Shown piece after piece: positions 25,308-35,768 of a stretch of 64,000 nucleotides of DNA. The DNA comes from Streptomyces sp. NBC_00536. Lineage in GTDB: Bacteria; Actinomycetota; Actinomycetes; Streptomycetales; Streptomycetaceae. The stretch covers positions 6,820,001 to 6,884,000 of the forward strand of contig NZ_CP107819.1 in NCBI RefSeq assembly GCF_036346295.1, read 5' to 3'. Positions within the stretch are counted from its first letter, which is position 1. Every line of letters starts with the position of its first letter. Below the pieces are notes generated by a model, which had not been told where the DNA came from, searched no databases, and saw nothing but the letters and a program-made list of their open reading frames with translations. The position numbers and the translations under genes were made by a program.

Positions 25308-26269
25308 TGTCGTTCGACGCCGTCGCCCAGCAGCCCAAGCTGCTCCACCTGCTCCAGGGCGTCGCCGCCTTCGCGGCGGTGGTCGCCCTGATCCTGCTGG
25401 CGCTGCACCGGGGGCCGGTGCGCAGGAGGGCCGCGGCCCTGATCCTGCTGGCTCCCGCGCTGCTGCTGCTCACGGTGGGTCTCCTCCTGCCCGGTCTGCG
25501 CACCCTGGCGCTGTCGTTCACCGACAGCGGGGGAGCGTGGGCCGGCCTCGACAACTACCTGTGGATGGTCACCGACCCCCGGGCGATGGTGGCGCTGCGC
25601 AACACTCTGGCCTGGGTGGTGCTCGTACCGTCGCTGGCAACCTCGGTCGGCCTGCTCTACGCGGCGGCCGTCGCACGGTCGCGGTTCAGAACGTTCGCGC
25701 TGTCCCTCGTCCTGATGCCGATGGCGATCTCCTTCGTCGGCGCGGGTGTCGTCTGGAAGTTCGTCTACGCCTACCGTCCCGCCGAGGCCGGGCAGATCGG
25801 GCTGCTGAACCGGCTCGGCGTCGCGTTCGGCGGCGAACCGAGGCAATGGCTCGTGGACTCTCCCTGGAACGTCCTGTTCCTCATCGCGGTGATGGTGTGG
25901 ACACAGACGGGCTTCGCGGCCGTCCTGCTGACCGGCGCGATCAGGGCCGTTCCCGGAGAGCTGACCGAAGCGGCCCGACTCGACGGCGCGTCCCCCCGGC
26001 AGATCTTCTGGCGGATCACCGTGCCGTCGATCAGGCCCACCCTGCTCGTCGTGGTCCTCGCCCAGGCGATCGGCACCTTCAAGGCCTTCGACATCGTCAG
26101 GACCATGACCGGAGGACAGTTCGACACGGGCGTCATCGCCCACGAGATGTACGACCAGACCTTCCGCTACGGCGAGACGGGCCGCGGCGCCGCTCTCGCC
26201 GTGCTCCTCTTCGTCCTCGTCACGCCCTTCGTCGCCCACCAGGTCCGGGCGCGGCGGAGGGCGGGGTGA
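25307..26269 (+). CDS. Sugar ABC transporter permease (MalF-like)
   Basis: A 320-residue inner-membrane permease with about seven or eight helices. The EAA loop that contacts the ATPase reads GELTEAARLDGASPRQIFWRITVPSIRP (about 220-247). The first two helices precede the conserved six-helix core, as in MalF types. Its start overlaps the binding-protein stop and its stop overlaps the next start (GTGA). Confidence 0.9.
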   Translation: MSFDAVAQQPKLLHLLQGVAAFAAVVALILLALHRGPVRRRAAALILLAPALLLLTVGLLLPGLRTLALSFTDSGGAWAGLDNYLWMVTDPRAMVALRNTLAWVVLVPSLATSVGLLYAAAVARSRFRTFALSLVLMPMAISFVGAGVVWKFVYAYRPAEAGQIGLLNRLGVAFGGEPRQWLVDSPWNVLFLIAVMVWTQTGFAAVLLTGAIRAVPGELTEAARLDGASPRQIFWRITVPSIRPTLLVVVLAQAIGTFKAFDIVRTMTGGQFDTGVIAHEMYDQTFRYGETGRGAALAVLLFVLVTPFVAHQVRARRRAG

Positions 26270-27153
26270 ACGGCGTCCGGGAGCGTCTGGCCTCCCGGGC
26301 CTTCTCGTTGACCACCGTCGTGATCGCGGTCCTCTGGACCACACCGGTCCTCGGTCTGCTGTTCTCCTCGTTCCGCCCCGAGCGGGAGATCAAGACGACG
26401 GGCTGGTGGACCGTGTTCGCCGCGCCGCACCTCACGCTCGACAACTACGGCGAGGTGCTGTCCGGCGGAGGCAACGGGTCGGGGCGGCTCGCGGAGTACT
26501 TCGTCAACTCCCTCGTCATCACCCTTCCCTCGGTGCTGTTCCCGCTCGTGCTGGCCTTCTTCGCGGCCTACGCCCTGGCCTGGATCGACTTCAGGGGGCG
26601 CGACGCGCTCGTCGTCGGCATCTTCGCGCTCCAGGCCGTGCCGCTCCAGATGGCGCTGGTCCCCCTCCTGAAGCTGTTCTCCCGGGGCTGGCTGTTCCTG
26701 CCTGCGTGGAACCTCACCGGTCCCGCGCGGTTCGGCCAGATCTGGTTCGCCCACACGGCCTTCGCGCTGCCGTTCGCCGTGTTCCTCCTGCACAACTTCC
26801 TGGCCGGGCTGCCCCGGGACCTGATCGAGGCCGCCCGCGTCGACGGCGCGTCGCACGGGACGCTGCTGCTCCGGATCGTGCTGCCCCTGGCCCGTCCGGC
26901 CCTGGTCACCTTCGCCATCATCCAGTTCCTCTGGGTGTGGAACGACCTCCTCGTGGCCCTGACGCTGTCGGGAGGAACCGCCGAGACCGCACCCATGACC
27001 GTCAGACTGGCGAGCATGGCCGGGACGTACGGCAACGAGTGGCAGCGGCTCACCGCGGGAGCCTTCGTGGCGGCGTTCGTCCCGCTGCTCGTCTTCTTCT
27101 CCCTCCGGCGGCACTTCGCCAAGGGACTGCTCGCCGGATCGGTCAAGGGATGA
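26266..27153 (+). CDS. Sugar ABC transporter permease (MalG-like)
   Basis: A 295-residue permease with six predicted helices. The EAA loop is RDLIEAARVDGASHGTLLLRIVLPLARP. The C-terminal FFSLRRHFAKGLLAGSVKG is the classical MalG-family ending. GTG start at 26266 inside the upstream stop. Together with the MalF-like permease it forms the channel. The stop overlaps the ATG of the LAL regulator, an unusual but clear coupling. Confidence 0.9.
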   Translation: MNGVRERLASRAFSLTTVVIAVLWTTPVLGLLFSSFRPEREIKTTGWWTVFAAPHLTLDNYGEVLSGGGNGSGRLAEYFVNSLVITLPSVLFPLVLAFFAAYALAWIDFRGRDALVVGIFALQAVPLQMALVPLLKLFSRGWLFLPAWNLTGPARFGQIWFAHTAFALPFAVFLLHNFLAGLPRDLIEAARVDGASHGTLLLRIVLPLARPALVTFAIIQFLWVWNDLLVALTLSGGTAETAPMTVRLASMAGTYGNEWQRLTAGAFVAAFVPLLVFFSLRRHFAKGLLAGSVKG

Positions 27154-29918
27154 GCCCCGGCCGGACCGGGGGAGCGGGCACGGCGGCCCGTGGGAGCGCG
27201 CGGCTCAGCCGGCCCGGGCTGCGGGGCCGCGAAGCCGAGCTGGAGCGGCTGCGCGCCCTGGTCGAGGCGGTGCGGGGCGGCGAGGGAGGAGCGATCGCGC
27301 TGCTCCTGGGCGAGCCCGGGATCGGGAAGACCGTACTGCTGCAGGAGACCGTCTCGATCGCCCGGGCCCACGGATTCGTCGTCAGCCATGGACGCGCCGA
27401 GGAACTGCACGAGCTGGCACCGCTTGCCTCACTGGCCTCCGGCCTCCTGCACGGTGACCCGCCGCTGCTCTCCAGCACCGACTTCGCGGACCTCGCGGGC
27501 CATCACGACCAGCGCATCTGGCTCGTCGAACGGCTGGCCCAGCTGATCGAGGAACGCTCGGCGCGCGCGCCCGTACTGATCGCGGTCGACGACGTCCAAT
27601 GGGCCGACCCGCTGAGCCGGTTCGCCCTGAGCGTCATGCCGGCCCGGCTGCTCAGCTCGCCGGTCCTCTGGCTGCTCACGGCCAGGGACGACCAGGAACC
27701 GTACGGGCAGGGGCCGCGCACGACGACCCTCCCCCTGCGGCCGCTGTCCGGCACGGCCCTGGCGGAGCTGGCACGGGACGTCCTCGGCGGGGACGTGCCG
27801 ACCCGGGTCGCGGAACTCCTCGACGGGGCGGGAGGCAACCCCTTCCTCGCGGCCGAGATGCTCACGGGCATCGCGGCGTCGGGCGCGGACGCGCCGCAGC
27901 CGCCGGAGCGGCTGGTCCTCGGCGTCCGCGACCGGCTGGCCGGCCTCCGGCCGGACACCCTCCACTTCCTGCGGATCGGCGCGGTCCTCGGCCGCGCGTT
28001 CTCCCTCGCGGACGCCGCCGCCCTGTGCGGCCGGCCCGCCTCCGGACTCAGCGCCGAAGTGGACGAGGCGATCGCCGCCGCCCTCCTCCACGACGACGGC
28101 GAACGCCTCCTGTTCCGCCACGACCTGCTCCGCCAGGCGGTGTACGCCGATCTCGCCCCCTCCGTACGCCGGGCGCTCCACCGTGAGGCCGCGAGCAGGC
28201 TCGTCGCGGCGGGCCGGAGCTCCACCGACGCGGTCCCGCATCTGCTGAAGAGCGCCGAACCCGGCGACCAGGAGGCGATCGGGCTGCTCGGCACGGCCTC
28301 CATGGACGTGATCGCCGTGATGCCGGACCTCGCCGCCGACCTGGCCGTACGCGCCCTGGAACTCGTACCGCCCCATGCGCCCATGGTGTTCGACGTGGGA
28401 GAACGGGCCATCGTCGCGCTGACCCGCGCGGGCCGGTACACCCGGGCACGGGACACCGGCGACACGCTGCTCGCCCGGCAGCCGCCCCTGGACGTCTTCG
28501 CCCGCCTGCAGTCCGTACTCGGCGACACGCTGTGGCACCTCGACGACATCCACGAGCTGACCCGCCGCTCGACGGCGGCACTGGCAGCCGTCACCGACCC
28601 GACGATCCGCGCCCGGCTCACGGCCCGGCAGGCCCTCGCCCGGTCCCGCGGGCGCGACCTCAAGGCCGCTCGCGAGACCGGCGAACGGGCGCTCGCCGAG
28701 GCGGAGCGGTCCGGCGACCGGGAGGCCCGCGTCCTCGCTCTGTGGGGCCTCGGCGAGATCGCCCTCAACGCGGGCGACTGCGCCGCCGCCGTCGAACACC
28801 ACACGGCGCTGAGCGTGTTCGACACGGCCTTCCTGCCCGAGGAGGCCGTCGCCCGGTGCCACACGGACGACTTCGACACCGTACGGCGACTGCTCCGGGC
28901 GACGGGCGACGCTCCCCCGCGCCCCGCCATGCTGAGCTGGGCCCAGGGAACCCTGAACATGGGGCTCGGCCGGCTCGACGACGCGGACGCCGACCTCGTC
29001 ACCGCCGAGCGGCTCGAAGCGGACCTCCACGTACCCGGCAACCTGGTCAACATCCGCGTCAACCGCGGCCTCCTCGCGATGCTGCGCGGCGACCGCGAAG
29101 CCGCGCGGGAACACCTGGACGTCGTGCGGACGGCCGTGGCCGAGCGGCCGAACACGGGCAACCACGCCACGCACCGGTACTTCGAGGCCGTCGTCGCCGA
29201 CGCCGACGGCGACCACGCGGCAGCGGCCGACCTGGTCGGATCCGTACAGCGTGACCACCCCTTCCTCCGATGGCGGCTGCTGCGCCCCCATGTCGTCCAG
29301 GCCGTGCGGATCGCCCTGCGCGGCGGCGACCGGCACCTGGCCGAGGACCTCGCGGCCCAGGCCGTCGCACACGCCACCCGCAACCCCGGCGTGCCGACCG
29401 CCCAGGGGACGGCGGCCCACGCGTCCGCCCTGGCGAACGCCGACCACGGACTCCTGGAGCGGTCGGTCCGCATCCTCCTCACCGGCCCCCGGCCGCTGCC
29501 CCTCGCCGCCGCATCGGCCGACCTCGGGCGCGCGCTCCTCACCGCGGGCGACCCCGCCGCGACACCCGCCCTGACCAGGGCCCACGACCTCTACGCCCGG
29601 GCGGGGGCCGATGCCGGGGCCGACCGGGTCAGGGCCGATCTGGAACGGGTCACCAGCCGCCCCGGCCGACGCACCGGAGGCCCCCGGCCGCACCCCGGCC
29701 AGGGCTGGGACGCGCTCACGGCCTCGGAACGCAAGGTGGCCCGGCTGATCGCCGAGGGCCACACCAACCGGTCGGCCGCACAGGCCCTCGTCGTCTCCCC
29801 GCACACGGTCAACACCCATCTGGCGTCGGTCTTCCGCAAGCTCTCGGTGCGCTCCAGGGTCCACCTGGCCCGGATCGCGCTCGCGGAGGGCGACGCCGGA
29901 ACGGCCACCGGCGGCTGA
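27150..29918 (+). CDS. LAL-type LuxR regulator in the ABC operon
   Basis: A 922-residue large ATP-binding LuxR regulator. Walker A GEPGIGKT is at 54-61 and the Walker B stretch VLIAVDDVQWAD near 145. A long helical, TPR-like middle follows. The C-terminal LuxR helix-turn-helix (LTASERKVARLIAEGHTNRSAAQALVVSPHTVNTHLASVFRKL) lies at about 850-895. It is translationally coupled (ATGA) to the MalG-like permease. Like MalT, it probably activates in response to the imported sugar or a derivative, and may control neighbouring hydrolase operons. Confidence 0.88.
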   Translation: MSPGRTGGAGTAARGSARLSRPGLRGREAELERLRALVEAVRGGEGGAIALLLGEPGIGKTVLLQETVSIARAHGFVVSHGRAEELHELAPLASLASGLLHGDPPLLSSTDFADLAGHHDQRIWLVERLAQLIEERSARAPVLIAVDDVQWADPLSRFALSVMPARLLSSPVLWLLTARDDQEPYGQGPRTTTLPLRPLSGTALAELARDVLGGDVPTRVAELLDGAGGNPFLAAEMLTGIAASGADAPQPPERLVLGVRDRLAGLRPDTLHFLRIGAVLGRAFSLADAAALCGRPASGLSAEVDEAIAAALLHDDGERLLFRHDLLRQAVYADLAPSVRRALHREAASRLVAAGRSSTDAVPHLLKSAEPGDQEAIGLLGTASMDVIAVMPDLAADLAVRALELVPPHAPMVFDVGERAIVALTRAGRYTRARDTGDTLLARQPPLDVFARLQSVLGDTLWHLDDIHELTRRSTAALAAVTDPTIRARLTARQALARSRGRDLKAARETGERALAEAERSGDREARVLALWGLGEIALNAGDCAAAVEHHTALSVFDTAFLPEEAVARCHTDDFDTVRRLLRATGDAPPRPAMLSWAQGTLNMGLGRLDDADADLVTAERLEADLHVPGNLVNIRVNRGLLAMLRGDREAAREHLDVVRTAVAERPNTGNHATHRYFEAVVADADGDHAAAADLVGSVQRDHPFLRWRLLRPHVVQAVRIALRGGDRHLAEDLAAQAVAHATRNPGVPTAQGTAAHASALANADHGLLERSVRILLTGPRPLPLAAASADLGRALLTAGDPAATPALTRAHDLYARAGADAGADRVRADLERVTSRPGRRTGGPRPHPGQGWDALTASERKVARLIAEGHTNRSAAQALVVSPHTVNTHLASVFRKLSVRSRVHLARIALAEGDAGTATGG

Positions 29919-29960
29919 GTGACCCCTGCGCCCCCGTGCCAGGTGCGGTGCGCGGTACGG

Positions 29961-29992
29961 CAACAGCGGGTGCGGGAGCGGTCCTAGCGTGA
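29961..29992 (+). promoter_or_regulatory. Promoter sharing the CAAC-17-TCCTAGCGTGA motif
   Basis: CAAC (29961-29964), 17 nt, TCCTAGCGTGA (29982-29992), then 60 nt to the hydrolase ATG at 30053. Spacing and sequence match the promoter at 17429-17460. Flanking bases differ, so this is not a recent duplication. Confidence 0.5.
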
Positions 29993-30889
<897 letters not shown>

Positions 30890-30994
30890 CCCCGCACCGT
30901 TGACCCGCCGGGATGACGCCGGAGTCCCCGGCGTCACCCCGGCCCCCGGTTCCCCGGCGCGGGAACCGGACGATCCCAGGAGAGCAGAGACCCC

Positions 30995-32080
30995 ATGCAG
31001 TTCGGCATCTTCACCGTCGGGGACGTGACCCCCGACCCCACCAACGGCCGTACGCCGTCGGAACACGAGCGCATCAAGGCGATGGTCGCCATCGCCCTCA
31101 AGGCCGAGGAGGTCGGCCTGGACGTCTTCGCGACGGGCGAGCACCACAACCCGCCGTTCGTCCCGTCGTCGCCGACGACCCTGCTCGGCCACATCGCCGC
31201 CCGCACCGAGAAGCTGATCCTGTCCACGTCCACGACGCTGATCACCACCAACGACCCGGTGAAGATCGCCGAGGACTACGCGATGCTCCAGCACCTGGCC
31301 GACGGCCGGGTCGACCTCATGCTGGGACGCGGCAACACCGGTCCGGTCTACCCGTGGTTCGGACAGGACATCCGCCAGGGCGTCAGCCTCGCCAAGGAGA
31401 ACCACGCGCTGCTGCGGCGGCTGTGGCGCGAGGACGTGGTGGACTGGGAGGGCACGTTCCGCACACCGCTCCAGGCCTTCACCTCGACACCCCGGCCCCT
31501 GGACGGCGTCCCGCCCTTCGTCTGGCACGGATCCATCAGGTCCCCCGAGATCGCGGAGCAGGCCGCCTTCCACGGCGACGGCTTCTTCCACAACAACATC
31601 TTCTGGCCGGCCGACCACACCCGGCGCATGGTCCAGCTCTACCGGCGCCGGTTCGCGCACCACGGCCACGGTCGGCCCGAGGACGCCATCGTCGGCCTGG
31701 GCGGACAGGTCTTCATGCGCAAGAACTCCCAGGACGCCGTACGGGAGTTCCGTCCCTACTTCGACAACGCTCCCGTGTACGGCCACGGCCCGTCGCTGGA
31801 GGACTTCACCGAGCAGACCCCGCTGACGGTGGGCTCCCCCCAGCAGGTCATCGAGCGGACCCTGTCGTTCCGGGAGAGCGTCGGCGACTACCAGCGCCAG
31901 CTGTTCCTGATGGACCACGCGGGCCTGCCCCTGAAGACCGTCCTCGAACAGCTGGACATCCTCGGCGAAGAGGTCGTACCCGTCCTGCGGAAGGAGTTCG
32001 CGAAGGGACGTCCGGCCGATGTGCCGCAGGCCCCCACGCACGCGTCCCTCCGAGCCGCCCGGGAGGTGTCCGCCGCATGA
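30995..32080 (+). CDS. Luciferase-like (LLM) flavin-dependent oxidoreductase
   Basis: A 361-residue LLM-class TIM-barrel monooxygenase: MQFGIFTVGDVTPD, FATGEHHNPPFVPSSPT, RVDLMLGRGNTGPVY and TVGSPQQVIERTL. These enzymes use reduced FMN supplied by a separate reductase, and the coupled next gene encodes one (ATGA overlap). It belongs to the CE1758 type, whose partner reductases are of the CE1759 type. The substrate is unknown. Confidence 0.88.
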   Translation: MQFGIFTVGDVTPDPTNGRTPSEHERIKAMVAIALKAEEVGLDVFATGEHHNPPFVPSSPTTLLGHIAARTEKLILSTSTTLITTNDPVKIAEDYAMLQHLADGRVDLMLGRGNTGPVYPWFGQDIRQGVSLAKENHALLRRLWREDVVDWEGTFRTPLQAFTSTPRPLDGVPPFVWHGSIRSPEIAEQAAFHGDGFFHNNIFWPADHTRRMVQLYRRRFAHHGHGRPEDAIVGLGGQVFMRKNSQDAVREFRPYFDNAPVYGHGPSLEDFTEQTPLTVGSPQQVIERTLSFRESVGDYQRQLFLMDHAGLPLKTVLEQLDILGEEVVPVLRKEFAKGRPADVPQAPTHASLRAAREVSAA

Positions 32081-32691
32081 AGCTGATCGTCGTCTCCGCG
32101 GGGCTGAGCACCCCCTCCTCCACCCGCCTGCTCGCGGACCGGATGGCCGAAGCGGCCCGCGACGAACTCGCCGCCCTGGGGCAGGCGCCGTCGACCGAGG
32201 TCGTGGAGCTGCGCGAACTGGCCGGCGACATCGCGAGCCACCTGGTGACCGGCTTCCCGCCGCCGCGGCTGGGCGCCGCGATCGACGCGGTGACGGCGGC
32301 CGACGGCCTGATCGTCGTGACCCCCGTCTTCGCGGCTTCCTACAGCGGTCTCTTCAAGTCCTTCTTCGACGTGATCGATCCGGACGCCCTCTCCGGGAAG
32401 CCGGTCCTGATCGCGGCGACGGGCGGCAGCGCCCGCCACTCCCTGGTCCTTGAGCACGCCGTGCGCCCGCTCTTCGCCTACCTCCGCGCCGTCGTCGTCC
32501 CCACCGCCGTGTTCGCCGCCTCCGAGGACTGGGGCTCGCGGGGAGACGCGTACACCGACGGCCTGCCCGGCCGCGTCCGCCGGGCGGGCGCCGGGCTCGC
32601 CGCGCTCATGGTGGCGCGCCCGGCCGGTGAAGAGCCCGAAGACGAGGTCACCGTCCTCGAACGGCAACTCGCCGACCTGCGCTTCGACTGA
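32077..32691 (+). CDS. NAD(P)H-dependent FMN reductase (CE1759-like)
   Basis: A 204-residue flavodoxin-fold reductase. The FMN phosphate loop is SAGLSTPSSTRLLADRM at the N-terminus; TPVFAASYSGLFKSFFDVIDP lines the flavin, and LIAATGGSARHSL follows. It supplies reduced FMN to the luciferase-like enzyme, to which it is translationally coupled. The MKLIVVSAG start at 32077 lies directly on the first beta strand. Confidence 0.9.
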   Translation: MKLIVVSAGLSTPSSTRLLADRMAEAARDELAALGQAPSTEVVELRELAGDIASHLVTGFPPPRLGAAIDAVTAADGLIVVTPVFAASYSGLFKSFFDVIDPDALSGKPVLIAATGGSARHSLVLEHAVRPLFAYLRAVVVPTAVFAASEDWGSRGDAYTDGLPGRVRRAGAGLAALMVARPAGEEPEDEVTVLERQLADLRFD

Positions 32692-32723
32692 GACGGGCCC
32701 CCGGGCCGGGCGACGGCGGGGTG

Positions 32724-32745
32724 GTTCACATGGTTCATACTGAAC
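32724..32745. promoter_or_regulatory. GTTCA direct repeat and inverted half-site before the second LAL gene
   Basis: GTTCA at 32724 and 32733 is followed by TGAAC at 32741-32745, so GTTCA-TAC-TGAAC is an inverted repeat with an extra direct copy 9 bp upstream. It lies 7-28 bp before the LAL ATG at 32752, so the message is probably leaderless or has a very short leader. Candidate operator. Confidence 0.35.
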
Positions 32746-32751
32746 GGCCGT

Positions 32752-35631
32752 ATGAGCGTGAACCGAGTGACGACGAGGACCGTGCCCGAGGAACTCGACG
32801 GCGTAGGGACGCCGCTGCGCGGCAGGGGCGCCGAGCTGGCCTTCATCGAGGCGCGGCTCGAAGCGCTCGACCGGGGCGAAGGCGGGATCATCCGCGTCGA
32901 AGGCCCCGTCGGCATCGGCAGGTCCAGGATCCTCGCGGAGGCCGCGGCAGCCGCGAGGCGGCGGGGGACGAGGGTGTTCGAGGGCGCGGCCGACCCCGAC
33001 GACCAGTTCGTGCCGCTCGGCCCCCTCCTCGACGGTCTGCTCTCCGGCGCGGAACCGCTGTCCGGCGCCGTCCGCCTCAGGGACCTCGCCACCACACCCG
33101 GCCAGCGCTTCTGGCTGCTCCAGGAACTGGGGGACCGGCTGCGGGAGACGGCCCGCAACGGCCCCCTGCTCGTCGTCCTCGACGACCTCCAGTGGTGCGA
33201 CGACCTGACCCTGCTCACCTTCAACACCCTCGCGGCCGGACTCTCCTCGCACCCCATCCTGTGGCTGGTCGCCGTGCGCGGCGGCAGCGTGCCGTCGGGA
33301 GTGCGCACGACCCTGGACCGGATCCGGCGGGCAGGCGCACACGAGCTGGCGCTCGGAGCGCTGGACGACCGGGCGACCACACGGATCACCGAGGACGTCC
33401 TCGGCGCCGCTCCCGGCCCGGACGTCCTGCGCGCCGCCCGCCGCGCCGAAGGAGTCCCACAGCTGCTGGTCGAGCTGCTCGGCTCGCTGCGGGAGGCCGT
33501 GACGATCGAGAACGGCACGGCCGGGCTGACGGCGGGACCCCCCGCCCCACGGGAACTCCCCTCGGTCGTGCGCCGCCTCGGCCAGCTGTCCGGCGAGGCA
33601 CGGGAGCTGGTCCAGACGGCGGCCGCCGTGGGCGCCCCGGTCACCGTCGCAACTCTGGCCGAACTGCTCGGCAGGTCCTCGGCGGCGCTCATCACAGCGG
33701 TACGGGAATCCCTCGACGCCGATCTGCTCACCGAAAGCGGCGATCGCCTCGCCTTCCGCCACGACCTGATCCGCGAGGCGGTGGAAGCCGGCCTGCCGCT
33801 GCCCCTGCGCCAGGCCCTGCGCGGTCACATAGCCGAGCTGCCGCCGGGGAGCGCGGCCGCCCCCGCCGAGCGCCCCGGGCCGTCGGCCGGGAGAGCACGG
33901 GCAGGTGCGGCGGAGGCCGGGGGAGCGGGGCCGGGAGACGCGGCGGAGGCCGACCGGCTGCGCACCGCCGCGGCGGAACTCGCGGCCACCGCTCCCGGAC
34001 CCGCCGCGGAACGCATGCTCAAGGCCCTGGAACTCACCACGGCGGACGCTCCGGAGCGGCCGCGGGTCATCGCCGAGACGATCCCGCTGCTCTGGCAGAC
34101 GGGCCGGGCAGCCCAGGCGCGTGAGCTGGGAACCTCCGCCCTGGCGACCGGCGCCCTCGGACCCGAGGACGAGGCGCGCATACGCCTCGCCCTGGCACGC
34201 CTCGCCGTACCGTTCGACTTCTCCGAGGCGATCCGCCAGGCCCGCGCCGGGGCGGCACTGCCCGGGATCCCCGTGGACCTCAGGGGGCGACTGCTCGCCA
34301 TGCTCGCCGTCGGCCTGTCGGTGGCGGGCGAGCACGCGGCGGCCGAGCAGGTCGCCGCGGAGGCGTGGGAGACCGCGGCGGCAGCGGGGGACCGCTCCGC
34401 CGAGGCCACGCTGACGACGGTCCGCTCGGCGGTGAGTTTCCACCGCATGGACCTGACCGAGGCGTTCCGGCAGGCCGAGCGGTCCGCCGCGCTGGCCGAC
34501 GCCCTGGGCGTCAGCACCTCGCTGTGGGTTCCGGAGGCCTTGTGGCACGCCCTCCTGTCGCACACCACCGGACGCTCGGCGCAGGCGCTCGCCGCCGCGG
34601 AGGAGGGCATCCGGATCACCAGGGAGCAGGGCCGGACGGCGGCCACCGGCATGTGGCTCATGACCCGCTCGCGCATCCTCCTGGAGGCCGGACGGCTGAC
34701 GGACGCCCGGGCCGACGCCGAAGCCGCGTCCGCGTCCGCGACGACCGGCGATCCGGGCCCGGGCAATCTCGCCGACGTCACGCTCCGGTACGTGATGATG
34801 CGCGTCGCCCTCCACACCAACGACCAGAGGACCGCACGGGCGTACGCGGTCGAGGCGAGGCGCATGCGGAGCGACGGCGCACCCACCGTCCGGCACTTCG
34901 GCTCCTGGATGCTGGCGCTGATGGCCGACTTCGAAGGCCGGCCCGAGCGTGCCATGGCCGAACTCGACGCGGTGATGACGTCGCCCGCCGCGGACCGCCC
35001 GGCCTACGCCGGCCTGGTCGACCCCGCCGACGCCCCGGTCCTCGTCCGTATGGCGCTGCGCGCCGGCGCGCACGAACGGGCCGCGCAGGCAGTCGCCCTG
35101 GCCGAGCGGCTGGCCGTGCTCAACCCCGGCCTCACGTTCCTCGCCGCCACCGCCGCGCACGCCCGGGGGCTCCTCGACAACGACCTCGCCCCCCTCGTAC
35201 GCGCCGTCCTGCTGTACGAGGACTGCCCCCGGCCGTTGGCCCGGGCGTCGGCACTGGAGGACGCCGGACGCAAGGTGGCGGCCACCCGCACGCCCGAAGC
35301 GGTGCCGTACTTCGACACGGCCCTCGCGCTCTACGCGCGGGCGGGCGCCGAGCGGGACGTCGCACGCGTCCGCCGGCGCCTGCGGGCCGCCGGTGTCCGC
35401 CGTCGGCCCTCGACGGCCGGACTCTCCCCCGCATGGCCGGAGTTGACGGCCGCGGAGATACGGGTGGTACGGCTCGTGGCCCGGGGGCTGACCAACCAGC
35501 AGGTGGCCGAGCACCTCTCCCTCTCGCCGCACACGGTGGGTTCGCACCTGCGCCGCACCTTCACCAAGCTGGACATCACCTCGCGCGGGGAGCTGACCCG
35601 GCTGGTGAAGCACCGCGACAGCGGAGAGTAG
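32752..35631 (+). CDS. LAL-type LuxR regulator with Arg in Walker A
   Basis: A 959-residue LAL regulator. The Walker A position reads GPVGIGRS (51-58), with Arg57 where the nucleotide-binding Lys is expected. Walker B is LVVLDDLQWCDD. The middle is TPR-like with an Ala/Gly-rich linker (about 360-405). The C-terminal HTH is LTAAEIRVVRLVARGLTNQQVAEHLSLSPHTVGSHLRRTFTKLDI. Loss of the Lys suggests weak or no ATP hydrolysis. Start 32752 lacks an obvious ribosome site; the GTG at 32758 is an alternative. Its target may be the upstream hydrolase/LLM genes. Confidence 0.85.
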   Translation: MSVNRVTTRTVPEELDGVGTPLRGRGAELAFIEARLEALDRGEGGIIRVEGPVGIGRSRILAEAAAAARRRGTRVFEGAADPDDQFVPLGPLLDGLLSGAEPLSGAVRLRDLATTPGQRFWLLQELGDRLRETARNGPLLVVLDDLQWCDDLTLLTFNTLAAGLSSHPILWLVAVRGGSVPSGVRTTLDRIRRAGAHELALGALDDRATTRITEDVLGAAPGPDVLRAARRAEGVPQLLVELLGSLREAVTIENGTAGLTAGPPAPRELPSVVRRLGQLSGEARELVQTAAAVGAPVTVATLAELLGRSSAALITAVRESLDADLLTESGDRLAFRHDLIREAVEAGLPLPLRQALRGHIAELPPGSAAAPAERPGPSAGRARAGAAEAGGAGPGDAAEADRLRTAAAELAATAPGPAAERMLKALELTTADAPERPRVIAETIPLLWQTGRAAQARELGTSALATGALGPEDEARIRLALARLAVPFDFSEAIRQARAGAALPGIPVDLRGRLLAMLAVGLSVAGEHAAAEQVAAEAWETAAAAGDRSAEATLTTVRSAVSFHRMDLTEAFRQAERSAALADALGVSTSLWVPEALWHALLSHTTGRSAQALAAAEEGIRITREQGRTAATGMWLMTRSRILLEAGRLTDARADAEAASASATTGDPGPGNLADVTLRYVMMRVALHTNDQRTARAYAVEARRMRSDGAPTVRHFGSWMLALMADFEGRPERAMAELDAVMTSPAADRPAYAGLVDPADAPVLVRMALRAGAHERAAQAVALAERLAVLNPGLTFLAATAAHARGLLDNDLAPLVRAVLLYEDCPRPLARASALEDAGRKVAATRTPEAVPYFDTALALYARAGAERDVARVRRRLRAAGVRRRPSTAGLSPAWPELTAAEIRVVRLVARGLTNQQVAEHLSLSPHTVGSHLRRTFTKLDITSRGELTRLVKHRDSGE

Positions 35632-35768
35632 TCGCTTCGCATCCCCCGTGGGCGTCCTGGCAATGGACGATTCGTGTGATGTGCCGACGTCGTCGCTTCC
35701 TCAGACTGATCAAGAGCCGCGGAAGGGAAAAGCCCGCGGGGAACAGTTGGTCGAGAGAGGAACAGCGC

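Noticed and set aside
31888..35613. Very long minus-strand open frame over the LLM, reductase and LAL genes
   Set aside because: It is antisense to well-supported genes and encodes an Arg/Gly/Val-rich sequence typical of GC-rich shadows.
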